A program made the position numbers and the translations under genes. Under the pieces are notes generated by a model. That model did not search any database and was not told where the DNA came from. It saw nothing but the letters and a program-made list of their open reading frames with translations. From Bolinopsis microptera (lineage: Eukaryota > Ctenophora > Tentaculata > Lobata > Bolinopsidae): 64,000 nucleotides of DNA. Positions 38,501-51,100 of this stretch are shown piece by piece. The DNA lies in the NCBI RefSeq assembly GCF_026151205.1, contig NC_087076.1, forward strand, positions 18,525,419 through 18,589,418. Direction: 5' to 3'. The stretch's first letter is position 1, and each line of letters begins with the position of its first letter.

Positions 38501-41389
38501 AAGTACAGGATGAAGTTGCCCTGACTGCAGCAGTTTTAAATCAAGCAGACAATCTCGTGTATATACAGGATAAGAAAATAAAGGATAAGAATGTTTATTA
38601 ATACGTGTTCACAATTTCTGATCAAGATGATGACTCATTCCGAAAATAAACCACTGTACAACATCTTCCAACACACAGAAATGTAATTAATGTAGAAAGT
38701 CGTACCTCTAGGATTGAGGGCATGGTAACACTGAAGGCATGAGCGTGACTATCTTTACTTCTGATCCAGAGTTTTTGTAACTGCTTCGTCTTACTTACAT
38801 TGTCCTGTAACGGTTTATTTTTGTTACTTATAGAAGCAGTTAGTTTCACTTATAATTACTTGAATAAGTCACGGTGTGTTTTACAGAAATGCTTAACGAC
38901 GCCTGACTGTCGCCTCAAAAATCCATAATTATTAATTATTGTTACTTTTTATTATTAAGTAGTTTAAACAGCAACTTATTGTCGAATCGATACATCTTCT
39001 AATTAAATGTTAGGTTTAACATACGTTTACATCGTCGCTTATCTCTTTCATCTCTTCTGAAATTAAATTTTCTATTCATTAACCTTATTTGTGAAGTCGG
39101 CGGTAAATAAATTTAGTTACATTAATGCTTCGTAAATCTAACGAAATCTCAATCACAAAAGAATAATGTTTAAAAGCAAATATTTTTCTTAAAATAGTAA
39201 CCTGCATTTTCGGACAACATCGTTTTATACACTTTCTTTCGTTCCTGGAGAGAGTGTGTGAATTATGGTACACATTTGACATAACACAGGTATATTGTCA
39301 CTGCACATTGACTTCCTAAATTTAGGTAATTTAAATAACCTCATCAGACTACTATTCAGCACAATGATATTTAAGTTCACATTATGCCTTATGGGAAGGA
39401 GTCTCACCTTTGATCCACCTCCCCTCCCCCGACCCCCACAATGGTAGTTTTGACAATTCTGACTTATAACTCTTATAGAATAATTCATGAGCTTAAACGG
39501 CCAACTACAGCAACTAGCCAATCATTTATTTTAAATCTGTGTAAAATTTGTCTAAATCAGAAATAAGGAGTTCGTTCTTACCCCGTCAAGTTTGCCCAAG
39601 TCGTCTTTAAGACCAGTCATAACCTTCTTACCGTGAACTGCGACCTCAATCTGAAGTTACATTTATTAGGATGTATATTCTTAACTCTCAGTAGGATAGA
39701 CAAAATTATTGATTTTAATTGACTTACGCTGTTAGAGTCACTCATCAGCAAGGTCGTGATGAGTACAGAAATGTATTTCAATCTCGGTTAATGGTGGTAA
39801 ATATTAATTGCGCTACGTAAGTCATAAGTGGCCACATGCAATGTCGGCTTTACAATGCATTACATGTTACGGTAGCCAGAATTCGATGATAGGGACAAGA
39901 TAGACTTCCAAATCTGCCTGTACTCCTCTAGGATTCAAGTCTAGTACACGCCCGCGCGCGCAAAAATAAACACTCGTGTGCGCGAACATATTAATAATTA
40001 GTTACACAGCGCCTTCCAAAATTAATTTGAGAAGACTCTCCACAAACGTAAACAATCCGTGTTACAGCCTGAAGAATTATCCGTGTCGACTGTATAATAA
40101 CCTAATCAGTTATAATGACCTGATAATATTGTTATAACCGTGCATGCACCTGTTTAGCCAAGTCTTCTTGGCTGAATGAGCTGAGAGCAGGCTTCACTTC
40201 TCGTTGCAATGTGTATGCCACATTTAGATGAGATTCAGAGTACGTTAACATATCTTCTAGCACTGCACCCCACAGACTTTGCAATGGCCTGAAAATGTTG
40301 CAATGCAGATGGTGGCCAGTGAATATTAAAAAACTGTTTTAACAGTTTGCTTAATATATCTGATTACATTATACTAGAAAATGAGAAGATCGACAAATTG
40401 CAATTATAACATGTCATAACTACCAGAAAATAATGATTCTTCTAATAACTTGTGTTTTAAACACTATTCGAAGGAAAAAACAAGGTCTAAAACTGATGAT
40501 AACCTTACCTGAAACACTCAGATGGTTTATCGTTGAACATTTTGAATAGTTTACCCTGTCTACTGTTACACAGTTGAGCAATACTGAAGTGGAAATATTG
40601 TTGAGATGTACATTTTAAAAGTGAGCCCTTACTAACGTCGCTGGAATAATGCCAGTAACAAAAAAGTGTCTTTAAAAGTGCTGGGCACTGTTACTGCTAT
40701 ACTAATATCGATATATTCGATAGAAATCCAATTATTTAGCAGTCTGCATGAGATACGTGCATATTTACAGATCATCAAGATTTTTGTGGGTGTACGACCT
40801 AATCCGTCAAATAGAGCACTGTAAACTAAAAGTTCAAATAGAGCACATAGTTGCCATACCTTCTTGCATAGTTGTACTCGATGTGGGCAAGCTTATCCCA
40901 AAACTCACTGATCATGTCCACTGCATCTTTATCGTTAACAAGTCGCTCGGTCAATATGGAATACTCCGCCTGAGAGAATGGAAATACTGATTCCTTAATT
41001 GTCAGGATCCTTCGCACATTACATAAGAGGGGGGGGGGGGGCAGGGGGTCTAAAATGGCTTAAATCTAGCTTCTGTAATATGTAATATGTAAATAATCCC
41101 TGAACATCTTTTAGTTCATCTACACTTATGGTAGAGTTCTAGTACCTATCATAATAAATCAGTAGAGAAATTTTGATTCTAATTTTAATGGACTGAATAC
41201 TGAGAAATGTTATTTAGTACGTACTATACACACATGTATAGGCACACATGTATAGGCACATAAATTTCAAAGTTTATTAAGCCTTTTTTATCACATTTAA
41301 GTTATACCAACATTGCATAAGATGTATAATCATTTTGAAACTAAACTACTTACAAAGTATATGCTTGGCTGGTCCATGACCTTCGCCAT
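32531..41389 (-). CDS. F-BAR domain-containing protein with disordered acidic tail
   Basis: Eleven minus-strand exons with matching phases: 41354-41389, 40860-40969, 40509-40583, 40150-40288, 39582-39650, 38706-38804, 34828-34969, 33959-34107, 33480-33657, 33178-33252 and 32531-32832, about 457 residues. Exons 1-7 read as an F-BAR membrane-bending helical module: EFWDKLAHIEYNYARSIAQL, then LWGAVLEDMLTYSESHLNVA and LQREVKPALSSFSQEDLAKQ, a KK-containing helix, and SILEELNNTSVRRVEAV. F-BAR dimers bend membranes and link them to actin or endocytosis (family knowledge). The C-terminal exons are low-complexity and acidic (DADD/DPEDED, repeated ISSPEE and SPEVD), with no SH3, RhoGAP or mu-homology domain visible. 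The last acceptor was chosen because it keeps the long SSPEE frame; two other acceptors would give a shorter tail ending near 32800. A further 3' exon is possible. The subfamily is uncertain. Confidence 0.75.
36914..37014. mobile_element. 101-bp hAT-type MITE with perfect 8-bp target-site duplication
   Basis: The terminal inverted repeats CAGTGGCGTAACG and CGTTACGCCACTG are perfect (13 bp). The flanking octamer AGCAGTTC is present on both sides (36906-36913 and 37015-37022). An 8-bp duplication with CAGTGGCG-type ends is characteristic of hAT elements. The copy has no coding capacity and lies in the 3.7-kb intron of the F-BAR gene. Confidence 0.9.
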
Positions 41390-42133
41390 CCTATAAGGAA
41401 AAACGTTTGTTCAACAAAATAAAATACAACACAATATTGGATATTATCGTAAAGTAACTGGTTAAATTCGCACCGATTGCTAAGGGCACTGCTCGTAAAA
41501 CATTTCATTAGCAAACTGCGTGTAGATTAATACAGGACAAGGAAAGCAGCCTATATAATACTATTATAACAACAATATGTCTCGGATAATAACAGGAGAT
41601 ACTTTAACACAATGTTACTTTACTTTCAGTAGTGTGCAAAGGAAACGTAGTGAATTGCACAATTTGTAGAAATATGATGTACTACCATTATATGCTACCA
41701 GCGCTAATATACTATCAATGTATTATTTGAAAGTGAATGCACTCAATGCCTTGATAATTAAGATATGGTCACATTTTATATTATGTAAAGTTGTTATTCA
41801 TGAGCTATTACTGAATTTAATTGAGATAATTTGTTTCAGGTTCTTTGTTAACTGTTGATAACCTTGATTATTTAGTTCTAAGTTGGCAAAAATAACACTT
41901 ACAATGATACTCAAATGATACTCAAATGGACGACTCAGAAGTTCAAAATTACTAAAAATTATCACATTAATAATTTAATCAAAAGATTTACACAAAGAAG
42001 CTGTAATCAAAAACATCTGTTCAGTACACTTCATTCACATATCCATTATTCAAGAACACCTGGTAAACATGTAAGTAACTGTAGTTAAAACTGATATTAT
42101 TCTGTGTCTGATCCTCTAATATTATATCAGGAT

Positions 42134-45100
42134 TCAGGATGGTTTGACCGAACTGGTGATCTCGAATGAGATGCCACGCTGTTGTAGCCTGGCAACATAC
42201 TCGGGAATGTCCAGCATAGCACCGGGTGTTATAACTCCAACATTCCTGACAAAATTGTATTCATTAATACAATTAATTAAAAAGTTAGTAAATTAAAAAC
42301 TGGTTACACTCGTTGCCATTAATTATATGTTGATTACTAGTTGATAATGTGTATTACTGACTCTTTTCATTATTAAGCTATTAACCTAGGGTATTACATA
42401 TGTGTACGATGCACTCTAAGTAGAGCTTCAGAGCTTGTAAAGGCTATATTTAATCAGCTATTTGAGACAGTGTTCAGTGAATTTTACAGATAGCCGTGTT
42501 GGATAAGTGGTAGAGAAAACCTGTAACTTAAAGAGCAAGTAAGAGCCCCAAACCCAGTGATTTAAATGTGTTTAATTGTTGTATGTAATATCCGGGTAAG
42601 GAAATTATTTGTTAGTCGCATTGTTTTGATGTTTCTGATAATTCCGTATTATATGCGACCAAGGGAAAATGCTCTTTTCAGGTAAAGGAAACTGAACTTC
42701 AACGTTTCAACACAATCCATATTACCGCTGCAGTCTGCACAATGCATGTCACGTTCATTTTATGTATTCATGCAAAGTATTTCTTAGTCTTGTATTTATT
42801 TTGGGTTGCATAATTTTCTAGAAAGGTGTTTAGTCGTATCATGTTCATTGATTGTTCAATGTAAAATCTGGAGTGACCATATCGATGACAATCATAACGC
42901 TGTGATTTGTGAAAGGTATGGTTTCGTTAAAATAACTTTTTTGTCTGATCTGTCTGAACCTGTACTGCACTGCTGACTGCATATTTGATCGCATCCTAAA
43001 ACCGCTGTAAATTCCCAACTATCTGAATAAAAGTTGTAATAAAGCTAAGTTTCTTCCAATTACAGTAAAGGTATCGACCACACGACACCAATAAAACCGC
43101 ATGCGGTTAAATTCAATTATGCCTCCTCATCCTGGTTGACAGCTAATGAATTGTGCCAACACCTTGAAACTATACCATGTTGGCAGTAGATTGGCAGTCA
43201 TGAATCAGTATTACAAATACAAGACTCATATAATTTCCAAGAATCGGTCTGCGTCTTCTCATCGTCTCTAGAGATTAAATTGGCAGTTGTTCCTCCAAGG
43301 ATTTCTGTCTACATATATACATTGTCCGGTTCTTTTTGCTATTGTTAGTTCGTTTAAACAACATTTTGAAAATCATGTATAAGGGCTGATGAAGGTTAGG
43401 TTGTTTTCGCTTAAACCCTGGATGAGCTTATAACAATAGCTTCAGCCAAACCCTACATCGACTTTAGTATACGCCGTGTCGTCTTTGATTTCCCAATGAA
43501 CTGAATTTATAATCAATCAATTGTTCAGTAGTTCGAATTGTGATGTTTTGCGTCCAGAAATTTCTCCCCATCGTGCTGCTAATCTCACATACTGTGGCAG
43601 CACCACAAAGCTCCAGAAAGTGCTCGAAAACATTCAATGTCTTCGCAGAACAGGCAAACGCCCGACCCGAGAAAGTGGATGGCTCCCAAGTGTGTGATAT
43701 GTTCACAAAGAGCTGCTGTAACGAGAATACGGACCAGCTGATGAGAGACCTTGTCTCAACTGATTTCAAGGACCTGCTCCACACAGAGCTTCAGAACACG
43801 TTACACGTGCTAGGCAATTTAGTTGAGAGCTCACTAATTCCGACTTTGTTTCGGAAGGAGTTTAATGCTATGCTGAAGAACGACGAAAACCTGACCTACG
43901 AGGATCTTGCGAGAGCAGCAATTCCCTTGATGATTCGTGAGTCTTGTCTGGAGAAGCCTCATACGAGCCTGTTTGTAAGGGAACTTGCTCCAAGCATCAG
44001 GACAGCAACTGACCGGCTAAAAGTGCTTTACAATGGTCTTGAGGTGATAAAGGAGACTCTTGAAGCTGCCAGAGATATGGACCTTACTGAGGACTGTGTC
44101 TTGGCAGTGATGAAAAACGGTCTGTATTCTGGGCAAAACTTTGAGCTAAAGATGTGCCAGGTTTGCTCTAAAGAAACTGCAGGGGCTAAGCCATGTATCA
44201 GTACTTGTAAAAATGTGGCACGTGGATGTCTTCACCAGTTTACAGAAATTTCATACCTGTTAAACGAACTGACTTTACGGCTGGACAGACACCGCTCGCA
44301 TCTCAACAGCGACGTTGAAAGTATCTTTGAAGCGTTGGAGGATTGGAGGACAGATATAAGGAACTCAGCATACCTTAGAGAGTGTTCAACAGGTAGTGAG
44401 TTAAGTTTTTATCTCGAGGAGGCAGCTTCCATGGTCTTCTCAGGAAAGCCTCTAGAGCTGAGAGATATCTTTAGAAAGACTGCCGACACTGCCTGCCTGC
44501 GCTCTGAAGTTTACGAATTGGTAAACAAAGATTGTTGGACTGCAGAGGGTCTCACTGCAGTGGATACAGGAAATGTGGCCCCATTTACGACCCACGACCA
44601 GACCCATGGAAACCTCATTTTTCCCCGACCGGTGAACGTCGGCATGACCGTCACTGTCGCAGTGGAGTCGTTGAGGGATGCTATCGAAATGTCAGACAAA
44701 GTGGATCGAGAAAAGAATCTGTTGCTTATAAGGAGATCTGATAACACGGAAATTCCAACAGGAGTAACTGAACGAACATCACAAAGTGCTCAACAGCCTA
44801 CAATGTCTTTACGAGCACCGCCAGATGTCTCTACGTCTGAAATTGTACCGCCAGATGTCTCTACAACGTCTGAAATCGTACCGCCAGATGTCTCTACAAC
44901 GTCTGAAATCGTACCGCCAGATGTCTCTACAACGTCTGAAATCGTACCGCCAGATGTCTCTACAACGTCTGAAATCGTACCTCCAGATGTCTCTACAACG
45001 TCTGAAATCGTACCTCCAGATGTCTCTACAACGTCTGAAATCGTACCTCCAGATGTCTCTACAACGTCTGAAATCGTACCTCCAGATGTTTCAATAACTT

Positions 45101-48100
45101 CTTCCAAAGGCATCATCCTTTTTAAAACAACAATAACGCCAGTTTCATCAGTGGACTCTAAACGAGAACGCTTAACTGTCGGACAGACATCTGAGAGTAC
45201 AGGAGGTACCATTCCTCCGACAACAACATTTAAAGTAGATGTCTCAGAAGAACGGGAAACAACAACAATTCTCCAACCTCCCACCACCAAGGATTCTAAA
45301 GACCATCAAAAATCTGATGAGCAGCTCGATATATCAACAACGCAAGCAGTTGAACAGACATCTTCAGAGATTGTGCCTCCCAAAGATTTATCTACTTCTC
45401 CAGAAAGACAAGCTTTAACAGAGATTACTGCTCCAGTAACAGAAGATTCAACCGAGATTACTGCTCCAGTAACAGAAGATTCAACCGAGATTACTGCTCC
45501 AGTAACAGAAGTTTCAACAGAAGTTTCTAAAGAATTACCGCCAACAGTTGAACAGACTTCTTCTCAATTTGCGCTTGTTACTGCAACTGACCGTTCTACC
45601 ACTCATGATTCAGCCGAGATTACTGCTCCAGTAACAGAAGATTCAACAGAGATTACTGCTCCAGTAACAGAAGATTCAATAGAGATTACTGCTCCAGTAA
45701 AAGAAGATTCAACAGAGATTACTGCTCCAGTAAAAGAAGATTCAACAGAGATTACTGCTCCAGTAACAGAAGATTCAACCGAGATTACTGCTCCAGTAAC
45801 AGAAGATTCAACAGAGATTACTGCTCCAGTAACAGAAGATTCAACAGAGATTACTGCTCCAGTAAAAGAAGATTCAACACAGATTACTGCTCCAGTAACA
45901 GAAGATTCAATAGAGATTACTGCTCCAGTAAAAGAAGATTCAACCGAGATTACTGCTCCAGTAACAGAAGATTCAACAGAGATTACTGCTCCAGTAACAG
46001 AAGATTCAATAGAGATTACTGCTCCAGTAACAGAAGATTCAACCGAGATTACTGCTCCAGTAAAAGAAGATTCAGCAGAGATTACTGCTCCAGTAACAAA
46101 AGATTCAACAGAGATTACAGCTCCAGTAACAGAAGATTCAACAGAGATTACTGCTCCAGTAACAGAAGATTCAACCGAGATTACTGCTCCAGTAACAGAA
46201 GATTCAATAGAGATTACTGATCCAGTAACAGAAGATTCAGCAGAAGTTTCTAAAGAATTACCGCCAACAGTTGAACAGACTTCTTCTCAATTTGCGCTTG
46301 TTACTGCAACTGACCATTCTACCACTGATGATTCAGCCGAGATTACTGCTCCAGTAACAGAAGATTCAACAGAGATTACTGCTCCAGTAACAGAAGATTC
46401 AACCGAGATTACAGCTCCAGTAACAGAAGATTCAACCGAGATTACTGCTCCAGTAAAAGAAGATTCAACAGAGATTACTGCTCCAGTAAAAGAAGATTCA
46501 ACCAAGATTACTGCTCCAGTAAGAGAAGATTCAACCGAGATTACTGCTCCAGTAACAGAAGATTCAACAGAGATTACTGCTCCAGTAACAGAAGATTCAA
46601 CCGAGATTACAGCTCCAGTAACAGAAGATTCAACCGAGATTACTGCTCCAGTAAAAGAAGATTCAACAGAGATTACTGCTCCAGTTAAAGAAGATTCAAC
46701 CAAGATTACTGCTCCAGTAAGAGAAGATTCAACCGAGATTACTGCTCCAGTAACAAAAGATTCAACAGAGATTACAGCTCCAGTAACAGAAGATTCAACC
46801 GAGATTACTGCTCCAGTAACAGAAGATTCAGCAGAAGTTTCTAAAGAATTACCGCCAACAGTTGAACAGACTTCTTCTCAATTTGCGCTTGTTACTGCAA
46901 CTGACCATTCTACCACTGATGATTCAGCCGAGATTACTGCTCCAGTAACAGAAGATTCAACAGAGATTACTGCTCCAGTAACAGAAGATTCAACCGAGAT
47001 TACAGCTCCAGTAACAGAAGATTCAACCGAGATTACTGCTCCAGTAAAAGAAGATTCAACAGAGATTACTGCTCCAGTAAAAGAAGATTCAACCAAGATT
47101 ACTGCTCCAGTAAGAGAAGATTCAACCGAGATTACTGCTCCAGTAACAGAAGATTCAGCAGAAGTTTCTAAAGAATTACCGCCAACAGTTGAACAGACTT
47201 CTTCTCAATTTGCGCTTGTTACTGCAACTGTCCATTCTACCACTGATGATTCAACAGAGATTACCGCTCCAGTAAAAGAAGATTCAACAGAGATTACTGC
47301 TCCAGTAACAGAAGATTCAACAGAGATTACTGCTCCAGTAAAAGAAGATTCGACAGAGATTACTGCTCCAGTAAAAGAAGATTCAACAGAGATTACTGCT
47401 CCAGTAACAGAACATTTAACAGAGATTGCTGCTCCAGTAACAGAAGATTTAACAGAGATTGCTGCTCCAGTAACAGAAGATTCAACCGAGATTACTGCTC
47501 CAGTAACAGAAGATTCAACAGAGATTGCTGCTCCAGTAACAGAAGTTTCAGCAGAAGTTTCTAAAGAATTACCGTCAACAGTTGAACAGACTTCTTCTCA
47601 ATTTGCGCTTGTTACTGCAACTGTCCATTCTACCACCGACGATACTGAAGGTAATCAAGAACCTACTGTACCAGTTACGGAACAAAAAGAAGCAACAACA
47701 ATGAAAACAGATCCGCAGCCACTAACCACGAAATTCACAAATAAGCAAGAGAAACCTTCAACGGAACAGAAAGAAACTGATCAGATGGCAAAGACAGATC
47801 CTCAAGAATCTGAATGATAACTGAAGAAGCTCCAGAGGTACCAGTTGAGGCATCAGAAGGAGATCAAGATGATATTGAGTCGACCGAACAAAGTCTAAAC
47901 AACCTAATAAGACAGTTCCAAAAGATTCTACTGAGATAAAGGAGGAGTCAACCGCTCAAAAGACTGATAATGAATCAGATGGTTCAACCGAAGGAACTGG
48001 TATTTCTGATAATGAGGAAACTGATGAAGAATATAATAATGAATCCACTGAAGTGGATTCTAATGAGACATCCCATTTATCTCCAAAAGAATCTGAAGAA

Positions 48101-51100
48101 ACAACACAAGAATCTTTAGTCGATAAGCAAGAAACAACAACTACAGAAGTACTTGAAGAGTCTGATATGGCAACTGATGAATCTCCTCAGGAAATTGATG
48201 AGACATTAAAGACAGTTCAGAAGGATTCTGATGAAATAACGGTTAAATCATCAACTGACAAACCTGATCAAGGATATGATGGTTCAACAGAGGAAACTGA
48301 TGAATCTGAAAAGAAAACAGAGAAAGCTTCTGAAAAGAACTCCCGATGACGTATCAGAATTAGATGAAAAGAGTGCCGATGAAAAAGCAGATCAGACTCC
48401 TGAAGAAACTAGTGGGCCAATTGTAGAAACTGATGAGGGATCTGGTGGATCAACGGATAAAATTGATCACCAAATGAATAAGCCAACTGAAGAAACTGAC
48501 ACAGAATTTGAAACGAAAACTGAAGTAGCTCCAAATGTATCGGATGAAGAATCTGGTATGGCAACTGACGAACCTCCCCAAGAGCTTGATGGTGCATCTG
48601 AGACAATTCTTGAAGATTCAGATGAAATAACAGTTGACTCAACCGGCGAAACTGAACGAGGATCTGATGGTTCAATTGAAGAAACTAATGAATCTGAAAT
48701 GATAACGGAGGAAGCTCCAGATGTAACAGATAAGCCAACTGAGGGAACTTATGAAGAGTCTGAGAAGGAAATGAAAGAAGCTTCAGAGACATCAGATGAA
48801 GCGACCGAGTTGGATCAAGAATCCAACGAAACATATGATCTAACGGAATCATATGAGACAACTAAAGAAACTCTGCCCGAATCTACATCAAACACTGTTA
48901 CTGGCGCCGGGATTGACAACTTAAAGGTAACTTTAGCGCCTGATAATCAAGTTGTGATTGAAACAGAAAAACCTATAATCAAAAAAACGACACATGACTC
49001 TGATAAGGCAACAGAGGGCGTTACAGAGAGTTCCGATGTTGAAGATTCTAATGAGACCATTGAGGCGAGTCCAGAAAAATCTAATGAAGCAGCAGTTTTA
49101 GTTCCAGACGAATCTGTCCCACATGACGTTGTTCCTGGTGAAACTGTAACAGATGAAACTGTTACAGAAGAGAATGTTACAGAGGAGGCTGTTACAGAGG
49201 AGACTGTTACAGAGGAGACTTTTACAGAGAAGACTGTTACAGAGGAGACTGTTACAGAGAAGACTGTTACAGAGAAGACTGTTACAGAGGAGACTGTTCC
49301 AGAGGAGACTGTTACAGAGGAGACTGTTACAGAGGAGACTGTTCCAGAGGAGACTGTTCCAGAGGAGACTGTTACAGAGGAGACTGTTACAGAGGAGACT
49401 GTTACAGAGGAGACTGTTACAGAGGAGACTGTTACAGAGAAGACTGTTACAGAGGAGACTGTTACAGAGAAGACTGTTCCAGAGGAGACTGTTACAGAGG
49501 AGACTGTTCCAGAGGAGACTGTTCCAGAGGAGACTGTTACAGAAGAGACTGTTACAGAGGAGACTGTTCCAGAGGAGACTGTTACAGAGAAGAATGTTAC
49601 AGAGAAGACTGTTACAGAGGAGACTGTTACAGAGGAGACTGTTACAGAGGAGACTGTTCCAGAGGAGACTGTTACAGAGGAGACTGTTCCAGAGGAGACT
49701 GTTACAGAGGAGACTGTTACAGAGGAGACTGTTCCAGAGGAGACTGTTACAGAGAAGAATGTTACAGAGAAGACTGTTACAGAGGAGACTGTTACAGAGA
49801 AGACTGTTCCAGAGGAGACTGTTACAGAGGAGACTGTTCCAGAGGAGACTGTTCCAGAGGAGACTGTTCCAGAGGAGACTGTTACAGAAGAGACTGTTCC
49901 AGAGGAGACTGTTCCAGAGGAGACTGTTACAGAGAAGAATGTTACAGAGAAGACTGTTACAGAGGAGACTGTTACAGAGAAGACTGTTCCAGAGGAGACT
50001 GTTACAGAGGAGACTGTTCCAGAGGAGACTGTTCCAGAGGAGACTGTTCCAGAGGAGACTGTTACAGAAGAGACTGTTCCAGAGGAGACTGTTACAGAGG
50101 AGACTGTTGCAGAGGAGACTGCTCCAGAGGAGACTGTTACAAAGGAGACTGTTACAGAAGAGAATGTTACAGAAGAGACTGCTTCAGAGGAGACTGTTAC
50201 AGAGGAGACTGTTACAGAGGAAACTGTTACAGAGGAGATTGTTACAGAGGAGACTGTTCCAGAGGAGACTGTTACAGAGGAGACTGTTCCAGAGGAGACT
50301 GTTCCAGAGGAGACTGTTCCAGAGGAGACTGTTCCAGAGGAGACTGTTCCAGAGGAGACTGTTCCAGAGGAGACTGTTCCAGAGGAGACTGTTCCAGAGG
50401 AGACTGTTCCAGAGGAGACTGTTACAGAGGAGACTGTTCCAGAGGAGACTGTTACAGAGGAGACTGTTCCAGAGGAGACTGTTCCAGAGGAGACTGTTAC
50501 AGAGGAGACTGTTACAGAAGAGACTGTTCCAGAGGAGACTGTTCCAGAGGAGACTGTTCCAGAGGAGACTGTTCCTGAGGAGACTGTTACAGAGGAGACT
50601 GTTCCAGAGGAGACTGTTACAAAGGAGACTGCTCCAGAGGAGACTGCTCCAGACGACTCATCATCATTTGGTGTGGCTCATAAACAAAACATTATATTGA
50701 CAATCTTAAATGTAGTTTTTGTATGTTACTTGTTTAGATTGGTGTAGTAAATTTTTCAGAGTTTCAGGGATTTGAAGGGATTGAAATTGCAAACGGGTCT
50801 AAGTATGAAAGCATTATTGCAAGTTTACTTTAAATCTTTTACGTTAAGGGACGTTTTATAGTCCAACATTTGGCAGCTTATGTGTAGTTATACCTAAGTG
50901 CATATCTTTCAAGTCGATAAAATATGTATATGTAAGTTATGTTTGTCTTTTGATTAATTCGAAAGTTTTATTCTTATCGGCAGTGACTTACTATTTGCAT
51001 TCTGATTCCAGACAATTCAAAAATGTATAAATGAATGGGTCCACCAAGCCATACACAAAAGTAAATTTACTAAAATAGAAAAGATATTATATAAAATATC

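Noticed and set aside
42484-42560. tRNA-like TTGGATAAGTGGTAGAG stretch
   Set aside because: Lacks a B box and acceptor-stem pairing.
44790-47096. Minus-strand ORFs of VESSVTGAVIS and VVETSGGTISD repeats
   Set aside because: Antisense shadows of the glypican 33-bp repeats.
49153-50700. 515-codon ORF rich in RRLLQ/RRLFQ overlapping the glypican repeats
   Set aside because: It is the +1 frame of the 15-bp TV(T/P)EE array. A stop-free unit repeated in frame keeps every frame open, and the Glu/Thr frame carries the GPI tail.
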